Source of the DNA: Kitasatospora sp040298565
GTDB lineage: Bacteria > Actinomycetota > Actinomycetes > Streptomycetales > Streptomycetaceae
Length of the DNA stretch: 64,000 nt
Direction: 5' to 3'
NCBI RefSeq assembly: GCF_040298565.1
Contig: NZ_JBEPAK010000005.1
Location: forward strand, 19,333-83,332
Numbering within the stretch: the stretch's first letter is position 1; each line of letters starts with the position of its first letter. A program made the translations under genes and the position numbers. Shown here in pieces: positions 32,397 through 41,407 of this stretch. A model generated the notes under the pieces. It did not search any database. It worked only from the letters and a program-made list of their open reading frames with translations, and was not told where the DNA came from.

Positions 32397-32807
32397 CCCG
32401 GCGGCGGGCGCGCGAAGGCCGGGAGCGGCGGGCGGGCCCGCGCCGCGCCGGTGCCGGGCGGTCTGCGCCCGTACCGCTCGCGCCGCGCCCCCTGCCCCCC
32501 TGACGGCGCCCGCTAACGGCCCGCTTCGCGGCGAGGTCACGGCGGTTCACTCGTTCAGGTGGCAGCCAGGCATGTGACCGATGGATCGCCCCGGGCCGGT
32601 CCTACCTTTCTGCTGCCGGACCGAACAGGTGTGGGGGAGGGCCGCCGACGCCGGAGCACGCGGCGGGCGGCCCGGGCAAGCGTCCCGGCGCACGGCCCCG
32701 CGGCTCCCGAGGCCCCTTCCCGAGGGGCGTCCCAGGGGTGCGAGGGACAGCCGGCCCTGACCGGGGCCACCGGCAGCGCCCCACTCCGAGGCAGAAGGAG
32801 GTCTTCC
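32397..32807. other. 411-base gap before the glycosyltransferase gene
   Basis: No gene supported; in-frame upstream extension of the glycosyltransferase to 32559 is possible but has no homology-like features, and the ribosome site points to 32808. The section 32535-32620 is less GC-rich and probably holds the promoter, but I cannot assign clear -35/-10 boxes. Confidence 0.4.
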
Positions 32808-34562
32808 GTGCGCGTCGCCCTGCTCACCGAGGGTGCCCGTCCGCATCCGAGACGTGGCGCCGGAGCCTGGTGCGACCGGCTGGCCGAGGGCCTGCCGGAG
32901 CACGAGTTCGAGCTGTACCTGCTGACCGGTCCCGAAGGCCTCGGCCACGCCGAGCGGCTCTCGCCCGCCTGGCACGGGGCGCGCGACCTGCCGCTGTGGG
33001 GGCGCCCCCCGCGCGGCCGGGGCCCGGGCGCCCGGCGCGGACGCCGGTACGCCGCGGCGTACGAGGAACTGCTGCGCGCCCTGGTGCTGCCCGGGCAACG
33101 GGCCGCCTTCGGCCCCGGGCTGTACCGGCTGGCCGCCCTCGCCCGGGAGGACGGCGCCCTCCCCGGCTTCCTCGCCTCCGGGGCCGCCCGGCGGATCCTG
33201 GAGCGGACCTGGCGGCTCCCCGGCGCCGCCGCCCCCGCCGGGCCGCCGCTGGTCCGCGACGTGCTGGCCGCCGCCGACCTGCTGGAGCAGTGCCTGCGCC
33301 CGCTGTCCGCGCCCTGGTACGGCACCGGACCCGGTGGCTTGGGCGCCGCCGACCTGTGCCACGTGGTCGGCGGCGGCCCCACCGCGCTGCCCGCCCTGGT
33401 GGCCCGGCAGCTGCACGGGGTGCCGTTCGTCGTCACCGAGCACGGCCCGTACCTGCGCGAGCAGTACCTCGGCCACCGGGAGGCGCCGCACGCCCGGCCC
33501 GTCCGGGCGCTGCTGCTGGCGTTCCTCCGCGCCCTCACCGAGGAGACCTACCGGCAGGCCGCCCTCCTCACCCCCGGCAGCGCCCACGACCAGCAGTGGC
33601 AGCGCCGCTGCGGGGCCGATCCGGGCCGCACCCGGGTCGTCCCCGAGGGCACCCCGGACGTGGACCGCCCGGCGGCCGGGCCCGAGCCCGAGCGGCCGAC
33701 CCTGGTCTGGGCGGGCCCGCTGGAGCCGGGGCACGACCCCGAGCTCATGCTGCACGCCTTCGCCCGGGTCCACGCCGAACTGCCCGGGGCCCGGCTGGCC
33801 GTCCACGGCGAGGAGACGGCCCCCGGCTACCGGGCGCACTGCGCCGCGGTCGCCGAGCGCCTGGGCATCACCGGAGCGGTGGACTTCGCCGGCCGGCCCG
33901 AGTCGCTCGCGAAGGTCTGGGAGGAGGGCACCGTGGCCGTCTTCTCCGCGCTCTCCCGGCGCAGCCCCCGCCTGCTCGTGGACGCCATGCTGAGCGGGCG
34001 GGCCGTGGTGTCCACCGACGTCGGGATCGCCCGCGAGGTGGTCGGCCCCACCGGGCTGCTGGTGCCCGCGCGCGACCCGCGCGCCCTGGCCGGCGCCTGC
34101 CTGGCCCTGCTGGGCGACGAGGAGCGGCGCGCCCGGCTCGGGCTGGCCGGGCGACTGCGGGCGCAGGAACGCTTCGCCGTGGAACCGGTGATCGGTGCGT
34201 TCCGGGAGATCTACCTGGAACTGGTCTCGCAGTACCCGGCCTTCCCCGACGGCGGGGACGGCGGCGAGGACGGCCGGACACCCCGGCCCTTCGCCCGCCC
34301 CGCCGAGTACTGGCTCAGCGACGGCCAGCGCACGGGCCCCGGCGACGGCCCCGGCGGGGGGCGCAACGCTCCCGGCGGCGGAAACGCTCCCGACGGCGGG
34401 AACGCTCCTGGCCCAGGGAACGACGGCGGCCGCGGCCACGCGGGCGGCCGCGGGCACGACGGCAGCGGCGGACACGACGGCGGCCGCGGGCACACTCCCC
34501 GCGGCGCGGACGACGGCACCGGCGGTCAGGAGCACGCCGAAGAGCTCGCGGAGGCCGTCTGA
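32808..34562 (+). CDS. GT4-type glycosyltransferase with DUF3492 N-domain (PelF-like)
   Basis: A 584-residue protein starting with GTG six bases after AAGGAGG. The N-terminal part (VRVALLTEGARPHPRRGAGA, CDRLAEGLPEHEFELYLLTG, and VTEHGPYLREQYLG) fits DUF3492, the acceptor-side domain of PelF-like enzymes. The GT-B donor domain is about residues 300-465: LVWAGPLEPGHDPELMLHAF, then LGITGAVDFAGRPESLAKVW, FSALSRRSPRLLVDAMLSGR and AVVSTDVGIAREVVGPTGLL (EX7E-like end). The final ~100 residues are Gly/His/Asn-rich repeats (NAPGGGNAPDGGNAPGPG, GGRGHAGGRGHDGS). It probably builds a surface polysaccharide from nucleotide sugars. Its stop overlaps the next gene. Confidence 0.87.
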   Translation: MRVALLTEGARPHPRRGAGAWCDRLAEGLPEHEFELYLLTGPEGLGHAERLSPAWHGARDLPLWGRPPRGRGPGARRGRRYAAAYEELLRALVLPGQRAAFGPGLYRLAALAREDGALPGFLASGAARRILERTWRLPGAAAPAGPPLVRDVLAAADLLEQCLRPLSAPWYGTGPGGLGAADLCHVVGGGPTALPALVARQLHGVPFVVTEHGPYLREQYLGHREAPHARPVRALLLAFLRALTEETYRQAALLTPGSAHDQQWQRRCGADPGRTRVVPEGTPDVDRPAAGPEPERPTLVWAGPLEPGHDPELMLHAFARVHAELPGARLAVHGEETAPGYRAHCAAVAERLGITGAVDFAGRPESLAKVWEEGTVAVFSALSRRSPRLLVDAMLSGRAVVSTDVGIAREVVGPTGLLVPARDPRALAGACLALLGDEERRARLGLAGRLRAQERFAVEPVIGAFREIYLELVSQYPAFPDGGDGGEDGRTPRPFARPAEYWLSDGQRTGPGDGPGGGRNAPGGGNAPDGGNAPGPGNDGGRGHAGGRGHDGSGGHDGGRGHTPRGADDGTGGQEHAEELAEAV

Positions 34563-35677
34563 TGTCCGGCACAGCGGCGCGCCCCAGCGTCGACCCGGTG
34601 CGCGAGCTGATGGCCGACCACCGCGAGCTGTGCGAACGCGCCGTCGACCCGCTGGAGATCGCCGCCGGACTGGAGGAGGCCGGACTCGGCCCGGACACCG
34701 CGGCACGCTGCCGGCACGCCGACCTGTTCTCGCTGGCCGAGGAGCTGTACGCCCGGGTGCCCCGCCGCCCGCCGGCCGCAGCGGAGCCGGCCGGGCCCCG
34801 GCCGTGCCGGGCCGCCACCAAGGCGGCGCTGGCCGCCGCCGCGCTCGCCACCCCGCCCTGCGCCGCGGTGGCGGCGCTCGGCCCGCACTGGCCGGTGCTG
34901 CTGTCCGCCGCCGTCCCGCTGGTGCTGCTGCCCGCGCTCACCGCCCCGGCCCCGGAGGACCCGGGGCCGCCGCCGACCGCCCCGGCCGCCCCCGCGGACG
35001 CCCTGGGCCCGGCCCCGGCCCGGCCCCCGCACGCCCGGCTGCGGCCGGACCTCCGGCCGGGGCCCGCCTTCCGCTTCCGCCCCGCCGTGCTCGGCCACGG
35101 CCTCGGCCTGGCCGCGCTGCTGCTGCTCCCGGTGGCCGTACCGGGTGGGGACCGGGCGCCGGCCGCCGCGCTGGTGCTGGCCGCCGCCGTGTCGACGGGC
35201 TCGGCCGAGCGGGCGGCCCGCTGGTACCGGCAGGTCGGCCGGGGGCACCTCGGGGCGGCGCGCACGCTGGCCGAGTTCCGGGCCCGGATGCGGCCGGTGC
35301 TGCCGGTCGCGGTCGCGCTGCACCTGGCGGTGCTCGCGGTGCTGACGTACGCCGCGCTGGCGGTGCTCGCGGCGGTGGCGCCGCGCCCCGGGCCCGGCGG
35401 CGGGCTGCTGCACCAGGCGGTGGAGCGGGCCGGTGCCGGGCAGTGGGCGGCGCAGGGCGTGCTGGGTCTGCTGCTGGTGCTGCCCGCCCTGCTGGCCCGC
35501 TGCGGCCGGGCGCGGGCCGCCGCGCTGGGCGCGCTGGCCGGGGCGGCCGCGTCGGCGGTGCCGCCGGCCCTGGGGCGCCCCGGGACGTCGGCGGTGCTGC
35601 TGGGCGGCGGGGCGGTCGCGGTGGTGCTGCTGGGGTACGCCTGGGCGCGGCTCGGCCGGGCCGGCGCGCACCGCTGA
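34562..35677 (+). CDS. polytopic membrane protein partner of the glycosyltransferase
   Basis: A 371-residue protein whose ATG overlaps the glycosyltransferase stop (TGATG). The N-terminal ~75 residues are soluble and helical (VRELMADHRELCERAVDPLE, GLEEAGLGPDTAARCRHADL). About seven or eight membrane spans follow, e.g. AAVAALGPHWPVLLSAAVPL, LGHGLGLAALLLLPVAVPG, VLPVAVALHLAVLAVLTYAA and VLGLLLVLPALLARCG. I recognise no named family. Tight coupling to the glycosyltransferase suggests it assembles, exports or anchors the same glycan, perhaps PelG-like in role though not recognisably in sequence. Confidence 0.78.
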   Translation: MSGTAARPSVDPVRELMADHRELCERAVDPLEIAAGLEEAGLGPDTAARCRHADLFSLAEELYARVPRRPPAAAEPAGPRPCRAATKAALAAAALATPPCAAVAALGPHWPVLLSAAVPLVLLPALTAPAPEDPGPPPTAPAAPADALGPAPARPPHARLRPDLRPGPAFRFRPAVLGHGLGLAALLLLPVAVPGGDRAPAAALVLAAAVSTGSAERAARWYRQVGRGHLGAARTLAEFRARMRPVLPVAVALHLAVLAVLTYAALAVLAAVAPRPGPGGGLLHQAVERAGAGQWAAQGVLGLLLVLPALLARCGRARAAALGALAGAAASAVPPALGRPGTSAVLLGGGAVAVVLLGYAWARLGRAGAHR

Positions 35678-35926
35678 CACCGTGCCGCCCCGCCCGCACC
35701 CGCCCCGCCCGTGCGCCCTGCCCGTCCGCCCGGCCCGTGCCGCCCTGTGCCGGCCGCCCCAGCCGCCCCAGCCGTCCTCGGCCCCCGGCGTCCCGATGAC
35801 CTGCTGACCGGGCGCCGACGTCCGCCGTGCCGACGTCCCGCCCGCCCGACGCTCACAACGCTGTTCGTTCGTAGTTCTCAGTCCGCCAGGTCGTCCCCGA
35901 CCTCGCTTCGTGGAAGGACACCCCCG

Positions 35927-36934
35927 ATGAGGGTGCTGCTGCTGGGCGCCGACGGCTTCATCGGCCGCCGGGTCACCGATCGTCTGCTCATGGACCAGGA
36001 GTTGCAGGTGACGGTGCTCGGCCGGCGCGACTCGGCCGACATCCGCTTCGACCTCACCACCGGGAGCCCGGGCGCGCTGGCCCGTTTCCTGGACGCGGTC
36101 GCGCCGCAGGTGGTGATCAACTGCGCGGGTGCCACCTACGGCAGCTCCCGCACGCTGATCCGGTCGAACACGCTGGCCGTCGCGACCGTCTGCGAGGCGA
36201 TCCGGCGCAGTCGGGAGCCGGCCCGGCTGGTGCACGTCGGCTCGGCCGCCGAGTACGGGCCGGTGCCCGGCGGGGTGCCGGTCTCCGAGCAGGCCGAGCC
36301 CCGGCCGGTCGGCCCGTACGGGGTGTCCAAGCTGGCCGGGACGGAGCTGGTGCTGGCCTCCGGGCTGGACGCGGCGGTGCTGCGGGTGTTCGACGTGGTG
36401 GGCCCGGGGGCGCCGACCGCCTCGCTGTTCGGGCGGCTCGCCGAGGGCCTGCGGCGGGCGCTGGAGCGGGACGAGAACCAGGTGCGGATGCCGGACCTGT
36501 CCGGATACCGGGATTTCGTGGACGTGCGGGACGTCGCGCGGGCGATCCAGGCGGCGGCGGTCTCGGCGGCCACCGGGGTGATCAACGTGGGCAGCGGGCA
36601 CGCCGTACGGGCCCGGGACGCGGCCCAGCTGCTGGTGCGGGCCTCGGGGTTCGAGGGGGCGATCGTCGAGGAGAACCGGCAGGTCCTGCTGCCCGCGCAG
36701 GTCGGCGGGCCGGGCGGTGACCACCTGCCCGGCCAGCACCACGCGTCGGGGGCGTACCTGCCGGGGCACCGTCCGGAGGGCCAGCGGCCGGAGGGCCGGC
36801 CGGCCCCGGGCGAGCCGGTGCCGTGGCGGCAGGCGGACGTGCGCACCGCCCGGGACCGTCTCGGCTGGCGGACACAGGTGCCGCTGGAGGAGTCGCTGGG
36901 GGACGTCTGGCTGGAGACGGCCTGCCGGGTGTGA
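35927..36934 (+). CDS. NAD-dependent epimerase/dehydratase (extended SDR)
   Basis: A 335-residue extended short-chain dehydrogenase. It has the nucleotide motif MRVLLLGADGFIGRRVTDRL (GxxGFIG), VVINCAGATYGSSRTLIRSN, and the catalytic YGVSK tyrosine/lysine in PVGPYGVSKLAGTELVLAS. Residues ~250-310 carry an extra Gly/Pro/His-rich insert (GGDHLPGQHHASGAYLPGHR, PEGQRPEGRPAPGEP). It probably modifies a nucleotide sugar for the preceding glycosyltransferase, from which it is 249 bases distant behind the membrane-protein gene. ATG after GTGGAAGGAC. Confidence 0.85.
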   Translation: MRVLLLGADGFIGRRVTDRLLMDQELQVTVLGRRDSADIRFDLTTGSPGALARFLDAVAPQVVINCAGATYGSSRTLIRSNTLAVATVCEAIRRSREPARLVHVGSAAEYGPVPGGVPVSEQAEPRPVGPYGVSKLAGTELVLASGLDAAVLRVFDVVGPGAPTASLFGRLAEGLRRALERDENQVRMPDLSGYRDFVDVRDVARAIQAAAVSAATGVINVGSGHAVRARDAAQLLVRASGFEGAIVEENRQVLLPAQVGGPGGDHLPGQHHASGAYLPGHRPEGQRPEGRPAPGEPVPWRQADVRTARDRLGWRTQVPLEESLGDVWLETACRV

Positions 36935-37073
36935 GGCCGCCGACGGGGCCGCCCGGGCCCGGTCCGGGAGCGGCCCTGGCCCGGAATCACGGGCCGGGGG
37001 CGCCCCCGGGCGGCCGCTCCGGCCGGTTCCACGATCCGGCGCCGCTCGTCTCGCCCATCGGACGGGCTGTCTC

Positions 37074-37100
37074 GGAATAGCGGCGGGGCATGACACTGTT
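37074..37100 (+). promoter_or_regulatory. candidate SigR-type promoter before moeZ
   Basis: GGAAT (37074-37078) and GTT (37098-37100) are spaced by 19 bases; the SigR thiol-stress consensus is GGAAT-N18-GTT, so the spacing is one base long. The moeB/moeZ gene of S. coelicolor is, as I recall, a SigR target. It lies 86 bases before the GTG. Confidence 0.5.
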
Positions 37101-37186
37101 GGCGTAGAGAGCCACCCGCGTGGCGGAGCAGCAACCCGTCCGAGGCGGCCCCGGGCCACCTGAACAAGACACCCATCGGAGTCCCC

Positions 37187-38365
37187 GTGTCGTTGCCACC
37201 CCTGGTCGAACCGGCCGACGAGCTCACCGTTGACGAGGTCCGCAGGTACTCCCGCCACCTGATCATCCCCGACGTCGGGATGGCCGGGCAGAAGCGGCTG
37301 AAGAACGCCAAGGTGCTGTGCGTCGGCGCCGGCGGCCTGGGCTCGCCCGCGCTGATGTACCTGGCCGCCGCCGGTGTCGGCACGCTCGGGATCGTCGAGT
37401 TCGACGTGGTCGACGAGTCGAACCTGCAGCGCCAGATCATCCACGGGCAGGCGGACATCGGCCGCTCCAAGGCCGAGTCGGCGCGGGACTCCGTCAAGGA
37501 GATCAACCCCTACGTCGACGTGGTCCTCCACGAGGAGCGCCTCGACAACTCCAACGTGATGGAGATCTTCTCCGGCTACGACCTGATCGTGGACGGCACC
37601 GACAACTTCGCCACCCGCTACCTGGTGAACGACGCCGCGGTGCTGCTGGGCAAGCCGTACGTGTGGGGCTCGATCTACCGCTTCGACGGCCAGGCCAGCG
37701 TGTTCTGGGCCGAGCACGGCCCCTGCTACCGCTGCCTGTACCCGGAGGCCCCGCCGCCGGGCATGGTCCCGTCCTGCGCCGAGGGCGGCGTGCTGGGCGT
37801 GCTGTGCGCGTCGATCGGCTCGATCCAGGTCAACGAGGCGATCAAGCTGCTGGCCGGCATCGGCGACCCGCTGGTCGGCCGGCTGATGATCTACGACGCC
37901 CTGGAGATGAACTACCGCCAGGTGAAGGTCCGCAAGGACCCGAACTGCGCCGTCTGCGGTGAGAACCCGACGGTCACCGAGCTGATCGACTACGAGGCCT
38001 TCTGCGGCGTCGTGTCGGAGGAGGCGCAGGCCGCCGCCGCCGGGTCGACCATCACCTCGCACCAGCTCAAGCAGTGGCAGGACGACAAGGAGGACATCTA
38101 CCTCGTCGACGTCCGCGAGCCCGGTGAGTTCGAGATCGTCAACATCCCCGGCGCGGTGCTGATCCCGAAGAACGAGTTCCTGATGGGTGACGCGCTGGAG
38201 AAGCTGCCGCAGGACCGGAAGATCGTGCTGCACTGCAAGTCGGGCGTGCGCTCGGCCGAGGTGCTGGCCGTGGTGAAGGCCGCGGGCTTCGCCAACGCCG
38301 TCCACCTCGGCGGCGGGGTGCTCGGCTGGGTGAACCAGGTCGAGCCGCACAAGCCGGTCTACTAG
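37187..38365 (+). CDS. moeZ: adenylyltransferase/sulfurtransferase MoeZ
   Basis: A 392-residue two-domain protein. The E1-like ThiF/MoeB domain (residues ~15-270) has VLCVGAGGLGSPALMYLAAA, VEFDVVDESNLQRQIIHGQA and two zinc CxxC pairs, PCYRCLYPE and NCAVCGE. The C-terminal rhodanese domain (~residues 290-390) ends with the persulfide-carrying Cys in VLHCKSGVRSAEVL. It adenylates and thiocarboxylates small sulfur-carrier proteins for molybdopterin, thiamine, cysteine and secondary-metabolite sulfur. GTG start; both active sites look intact. A perfect hairpin follows. Confidence 0.95.
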   Translation: MSLPPLVEPADELTVDEVRRYSRHLIIPDVGMAGQKRLKNAKVLCVGAGGLGSPALMYLAAAGVGTLGIVEFDVVDESNLQRQIIHGQADIGRSKAESARDSVKEINPYVDVVLHEERLDNSNVMEIFSGYDLIVDGTDNFATRYLVNDAAVLLGKPYVWGSIYRFDGQASVFWAEHGPCYRCLYPEAPPPGMVPSCAEGGVLGVLCASIGSIQVNEAIKLLAGIGDPLVGRLMIYDALEMNYRQVKVRKDPNCAVCGENPTVTELIDYEAFCGVVSEEAQAAAAGSTITSHQLKQWQDDKEDIYLVDVREPGEFEIVNIPGAVLIPKNEFLMGDALEKLPQDRKIVLHCKSGVRSAEVLAVVKAAGFANAVHLGGGVLGWVNQVEPHKPVY

Positions 38366-38393
38366 GTCTCCCGGGGCCCCTGAGGCACCGACG

Positions 38394-38430
38394 CGAGGGA
38401 GGGCCCGCCGTTGCGGCGGGCCCTCCCTCG
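38394..38430. terminator. perfect 17-bp hairpin after moeZ
   Basis: CGAGGGAGGGCCCGCCG (38394-38410) pairs with CGGCGGGCCCTCCCTCG (38414-38430) around TTG. It sits between the converging moeZ and the large membrane-protein gene. Confidence 0.87.
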
Positions 38431-38474
38431 TGCGTTCTCCCGGCGGGTGCGCCCCCGGGCGCCCCCCGCGGCCG

Positions 38475-41273
38475 TCAGAGCGCGTGCCGGCGCTGCAGCA
38501 CGTTGTAGGCGATCCAGCCCGGCAGCACCGGCAGCCAGAAGGTGAGCGCCCGGTAGAGGAAGACCGCCGGGGTGGCGACCGCCGGGGGCACGTCCGCGAC
38601 GGTCAGGGCGCCGATCAGGGCGACCTCGACCGGGCCGATGCCGCCCGGGGTGGGGATCGCCGAGCCGGCCGCGTTGGCGGTGAGGAAGACCACCGCGACG
38701 GCCGAGAAGCTGACGTCCCCGCCGAAGGCCTGCACCGAGAAGTCCAGGCAGGCGGTGAAGGAGAGGGTCAGCAGCAGGATGCCGCCGAAGCCGGTGAGCA
38801 GCTTGCTGGGCGTCTGCATCAGGTCGAGCATCCGCGGCACCACGCCGAAGAACAGGGAGCGCAGCCGGCCCAGGACGAAGCGCCGCAGCGGTGCGACGGC
38901 GGCCACCACCAGGGCGAGCACGGCGGCGGTCAGCACACCGATGATCACCGCGCGGGAGGCGGAGAGGTCGCCGTTGGTCTGGCTGCCGGTGATCAGGCCG
39001 AAGCTGAACAGCAGCAGCAGGTGCCCGGCCAGGCCCGCCAGCTGGGACGCGCCGACCGAGGCGACCGCCTGGCCGGGGCGGATGCCGGCCTTCTGGAGGT
39101 AGCGGGTGTTCAGCGCGATGCCGCCGATCGCCGCGGGGGCGACCAGCTTGACGAAGGAGCCGGCCAGCTGGGCCGCGACGGTGCGCCGGAACGGCAGCCG
39201 CTCGGGCACGAAACCGGTCAGGCTCATCGAGGCGGCGACGTAGCTGAACGCCGCCGCGAGCAGGGCCGCCGCCGCCCATGCCCAGTTCATCTGGGAGAGC
39301 TTCAGCTGGGCGGGCTTGATGGTGGTCAGCGCCAGGTAGGCGGCGAAGGTGAGCGCGATCACCATGATCAGGCTCTTCGGCTTCAGCCGCTCCAGCTTGG
39401 CCGGCTCCATCGGCGCCTCGGGGGCGATCTGCAGGATCTGGCCGCGGATGCGGCTGAGCAGGTCCTCGCCGGCCGCCGCGATGTCCTCCTCGGCCTGCTG
39501 CTGGGTGCGCTCGCCGGCCGCGACCTGTTCCAGCGCCTTGGCGCGGGCGGCGGCCTTGCGCTCCTTGGTGAGCTTGGCCAGGTCGATCCGGGTGGAGCGG
39601 CTCATCCCGACCGGCTGGAGCAGCGGCAGCGCCTGGGCGACGCGTTCGGCGCCGAGCACCGCGTTGGCGGTGGCGACGGCCCGCTCGGGCCCGATCCGCA
39701 GCGCGAAGGTGGTGAGCAGCTGGGCGACGTCGATGCGCAGCGTCAGGTCGGTCGCGGCGATGTCGCCGCCGGAGAGGTTGACCAGGCAGCCGGTCTTCTC
39801 GTCCACCACCAGCAGCGATTCGCCGGTGAGCCGGCGGTGGGCGATCCGGCGCTCGTGCAGGGCGGCCACCGAGTGCCACAGCGAGGCCATCACCTGGTCG
39901 GTGACCTCGTCGTCGGCGAGCTCGTCCAGGGTGCGGCCCTCGACGTTCTCGTACACCAGGATCGCGGCGTCCGGGCCCAGCTCGGAGGTGGCGACCAGCT
40001 GCGGTGCGCAGGCGCCCGAGGCGGCCGCCGCGTACGCGATCAGGGCCTCCTGCTCCAGCGCCTGGCGCAGCGACTGGGGGCTGCGGCGCACCGCCACCGA
40101 GCGCAGCCGCAGCCGGCGCCAGGCCCGGTAGAAGAAGCCGGAGGCCTGCTGCTCGCGGTCGATGATGTGGACGTCCAGCGGCGGCCCGTCCTGCTGGGTG
40201 ACGTAGTAGCGGCGGGTGCCGCCCGGGGCGTCGGGGGCGCGGGCGGCGCCCGCCGGGGTGAAGCCGACCTTGCGCAGACCGATCATCAGGTGCTGGCCGG
40301 TGGGCCGGATGTTGGGGGAGCCGATCGCGTAGAGGGTGCCGTAGGCGACGGACCAGCCGATCAGCACGGTGAGCAGCAGCGACAGCGGGGTGGTGTAACC
40401 GCCGAGCAGCTCGGTGACCCCGCTGAAGACCACCACCACCCACAGGGCCACCCGCCAGCGGGGTCTGCTCGACATCCCGACGGCGGTCATGTAGGCGATC
40501 ACCGGGGCGAGGTAGCCGTGCACCGGGTCGGTGAGGGTGCCGTTGCTGTCCAGCGGCAGCCGGGTCAGGGCGTCCCGGATGTGCTCGGAGGCGCCCTCGG
40601 CCACCCACCAGTCGATGCCCAGCGAGACGCCGTACGCCAGCACCGAGGCGAGCACGCCGTCGGCAACCCGCAGGCCGTCGCGCTTGATCAGCCGCTCGAC
40701 GGCGAACGCCAGCGGTACGGCGAGCACCGCGACGCTGGACACCAGGCCGGTGATGGTGGACAGCACCGCGGAGAAGTGCGGCGCGTTGGTGGCGATGTCC
40801 TGCTCGATGCCGGTGGTGGTCGAGGTGGCGATGCCGGCCAGCACGAAGACGGCGACTATCCCGAAGACGCCGGCCAGGAAGCGGATCAGGTCGGACGGGC
40901 GGTGCGCGCGGGCGGCGAGCAGCGGCTCGTCGACGTCCAGGTGCGGGGCGTCGTCCAGCGGGTCGTGGTGCTCGGCCCGCGGGGCCGGCGGGGCGGCGGC
41001 GGGGGGCCGGTCGACCGCTTCGACCGCTTCGACCGGTTCCAGCCGTTCCAGCGGCTCGGTGGGTGCGGGCGGCTCGGCCGGTCCGGGTGGCTCGGGCGGC
41101 TCGGGCGTCTTCTCGGGCGTGCGGGTCTTGATCGTCGGGTCCTTGATCAGGGAGACTTCCGGCGTCGGCCCGTGCCCGGGCCCGCCTTCGGACTCGCGCC
41201 CGGGAGCCGGCGGCACGGCGGATCCGGACTCGTCGGAGTCCCTGTCCACGCCCACGTCAGCCGTCCCGGTCAT
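38475..41273 (-). CDS. UPF0104/MprF-flippase-like membrane protein with kinase-like insert
   Basis: A 932-residue protein from the ATG at 41273 (alternative GTG 41297). Residues 1-~115 are Pro/Glu/Asp-rich and disordered. A first membrane block of about six spans follows (RFLAGVFGIVAVFVLAGIA, VLSTITGLVSSVAVLAVPLA). Residues ~320-570 are a cytoplasmic kinase-like domain, but the catalytic loop reads HRRLTGESLLV rather than HRDxxxxN, and the metal loop reads LSGGD rather than DFG, so it is probably a pseudokinase. The C-terminal block (~residues 605-930) is the LPG-synthase transmembrane/UPF0104 fold: SYVAASMSLTGFVPERLPFR, GSFVKLVAPAAIGGIALNTR and GSAIPTPGGIGPVEVALIGA. It may flip or bind lipids. 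Confidence 0.82.
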   Translation of the reverse strand: MTGTADVGVDRDSDESGSAVPPAPGRESEGGPGHGPTPEVSLIKDPTIKTRTPEKTPEPPEPPGPAEPPAPTEPLERLEPVEAVEAVDRPPAAAPPAPRAEHHDPLDDAPHLDVDEPLLAARAHRPSDLIRFLAGVFGIVAVFVLAGIATSTTTGIEQDIATNAPHFSAVLSTITGLVSSVAVLAVPLAFAVERLIKRDGLRVADGVLASVLAYGVSLGIDWWVAEGASEHIRDALTRLPLDSNGTLTDPVHGYLAPVIAYMTAVGMSSRPRWRVALWVVVVFSGVTELLGGYTTPLSLLLTVLIGWSVAYGTLYAIGSPNIRPTGQHLMIGLRKVGFTPAGAARAPDAPGGTRRYYVTQQDGPPLDVHIIDREQQASGFFYRAWRRLRLRSVAVRRSPQSLRQALEQEALIAYAAAASGACAPQLVATSELGPDAAILVYENVEGRTLDELADDEVTDQVMASLWHSVAALHERRIAHRRLTGESLLVVDEKTGCLVNLSGGDIAATDLTLRIDVAQLLTTFALRIGPERAVATANAVLGAERVAQALPLLQPVGMSRSTRIDLAKLTKERKAAARAKALEQVAAGERTQQQAEEDIAAAGEDLLSRIRGQILQIAPEAPMEPAKLERLKPKSLIMVIALTFAAYLALTTIKPAQLKLSQMNWAWAAAALLAAAFSYVAASMSLTGFVPERLPFRRTVAAQLAGSFVKLVAPAAIGGIALNTRYLQKAGIRPGQAVASVGASQLAGLAGHLLLLFSFGLITGSQTNGDLSASRAVIIGVLTAAVLALVVAAVAPLRRFVLGRLRSLFFGVVPRMLDLMQTPSKLLTGFGGILLLTLSFTACLDFSVQAFGGDVSFSAVAVVFLTANAAGSAIPTPGGIGPVEVALIGALTVADVPPAVATPAVFLYRALTFWLPVLPGWIAYNVLQRRHAL

Positions 41274-41407
41274 CTGGTCTTGTCCTCGTATCACCACTCA
41301 CCGCCCCGAAGATGGTGGCATGCCCCGCGCCCCTGTGCTGGACAGGGGGCGGATCGGGCGCGGCGGGTCGATCACCCGGGGCCGCGCACGCGCCCCTAGG
41401 AGGAAGG

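Noticed and set aside
32559..32807. N-terminal extension of the glycosyltransferase
   Set aside because: The extension is low-complexity, and an AAGGAGG site points to the GTG at 32808, where the DUF3492 beta-strand begins.
35678..35926. Functional i-motif/G-quadruplex in the C-rich spacer
   Set aside because: The stretch is rich in CCCGCC-type runs, but that is common base composition between genes here and nothing else supports a role.
31494..36934. Secondary-metabolite gene cluster
   Set aside because: There is no synthase, assembly-line enzyme or dedicated resistance gene; the glycosyltransferase and epimerase fit polysaccharide synthesis and lie in conserved core order.
34526..38350. 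Minus-strand frame spanning the epimerase and MoeZ genes
   Set aside because: The plus strand carries intact Rossmann, ThiF and rhodanese motifs; the minus frame has none.
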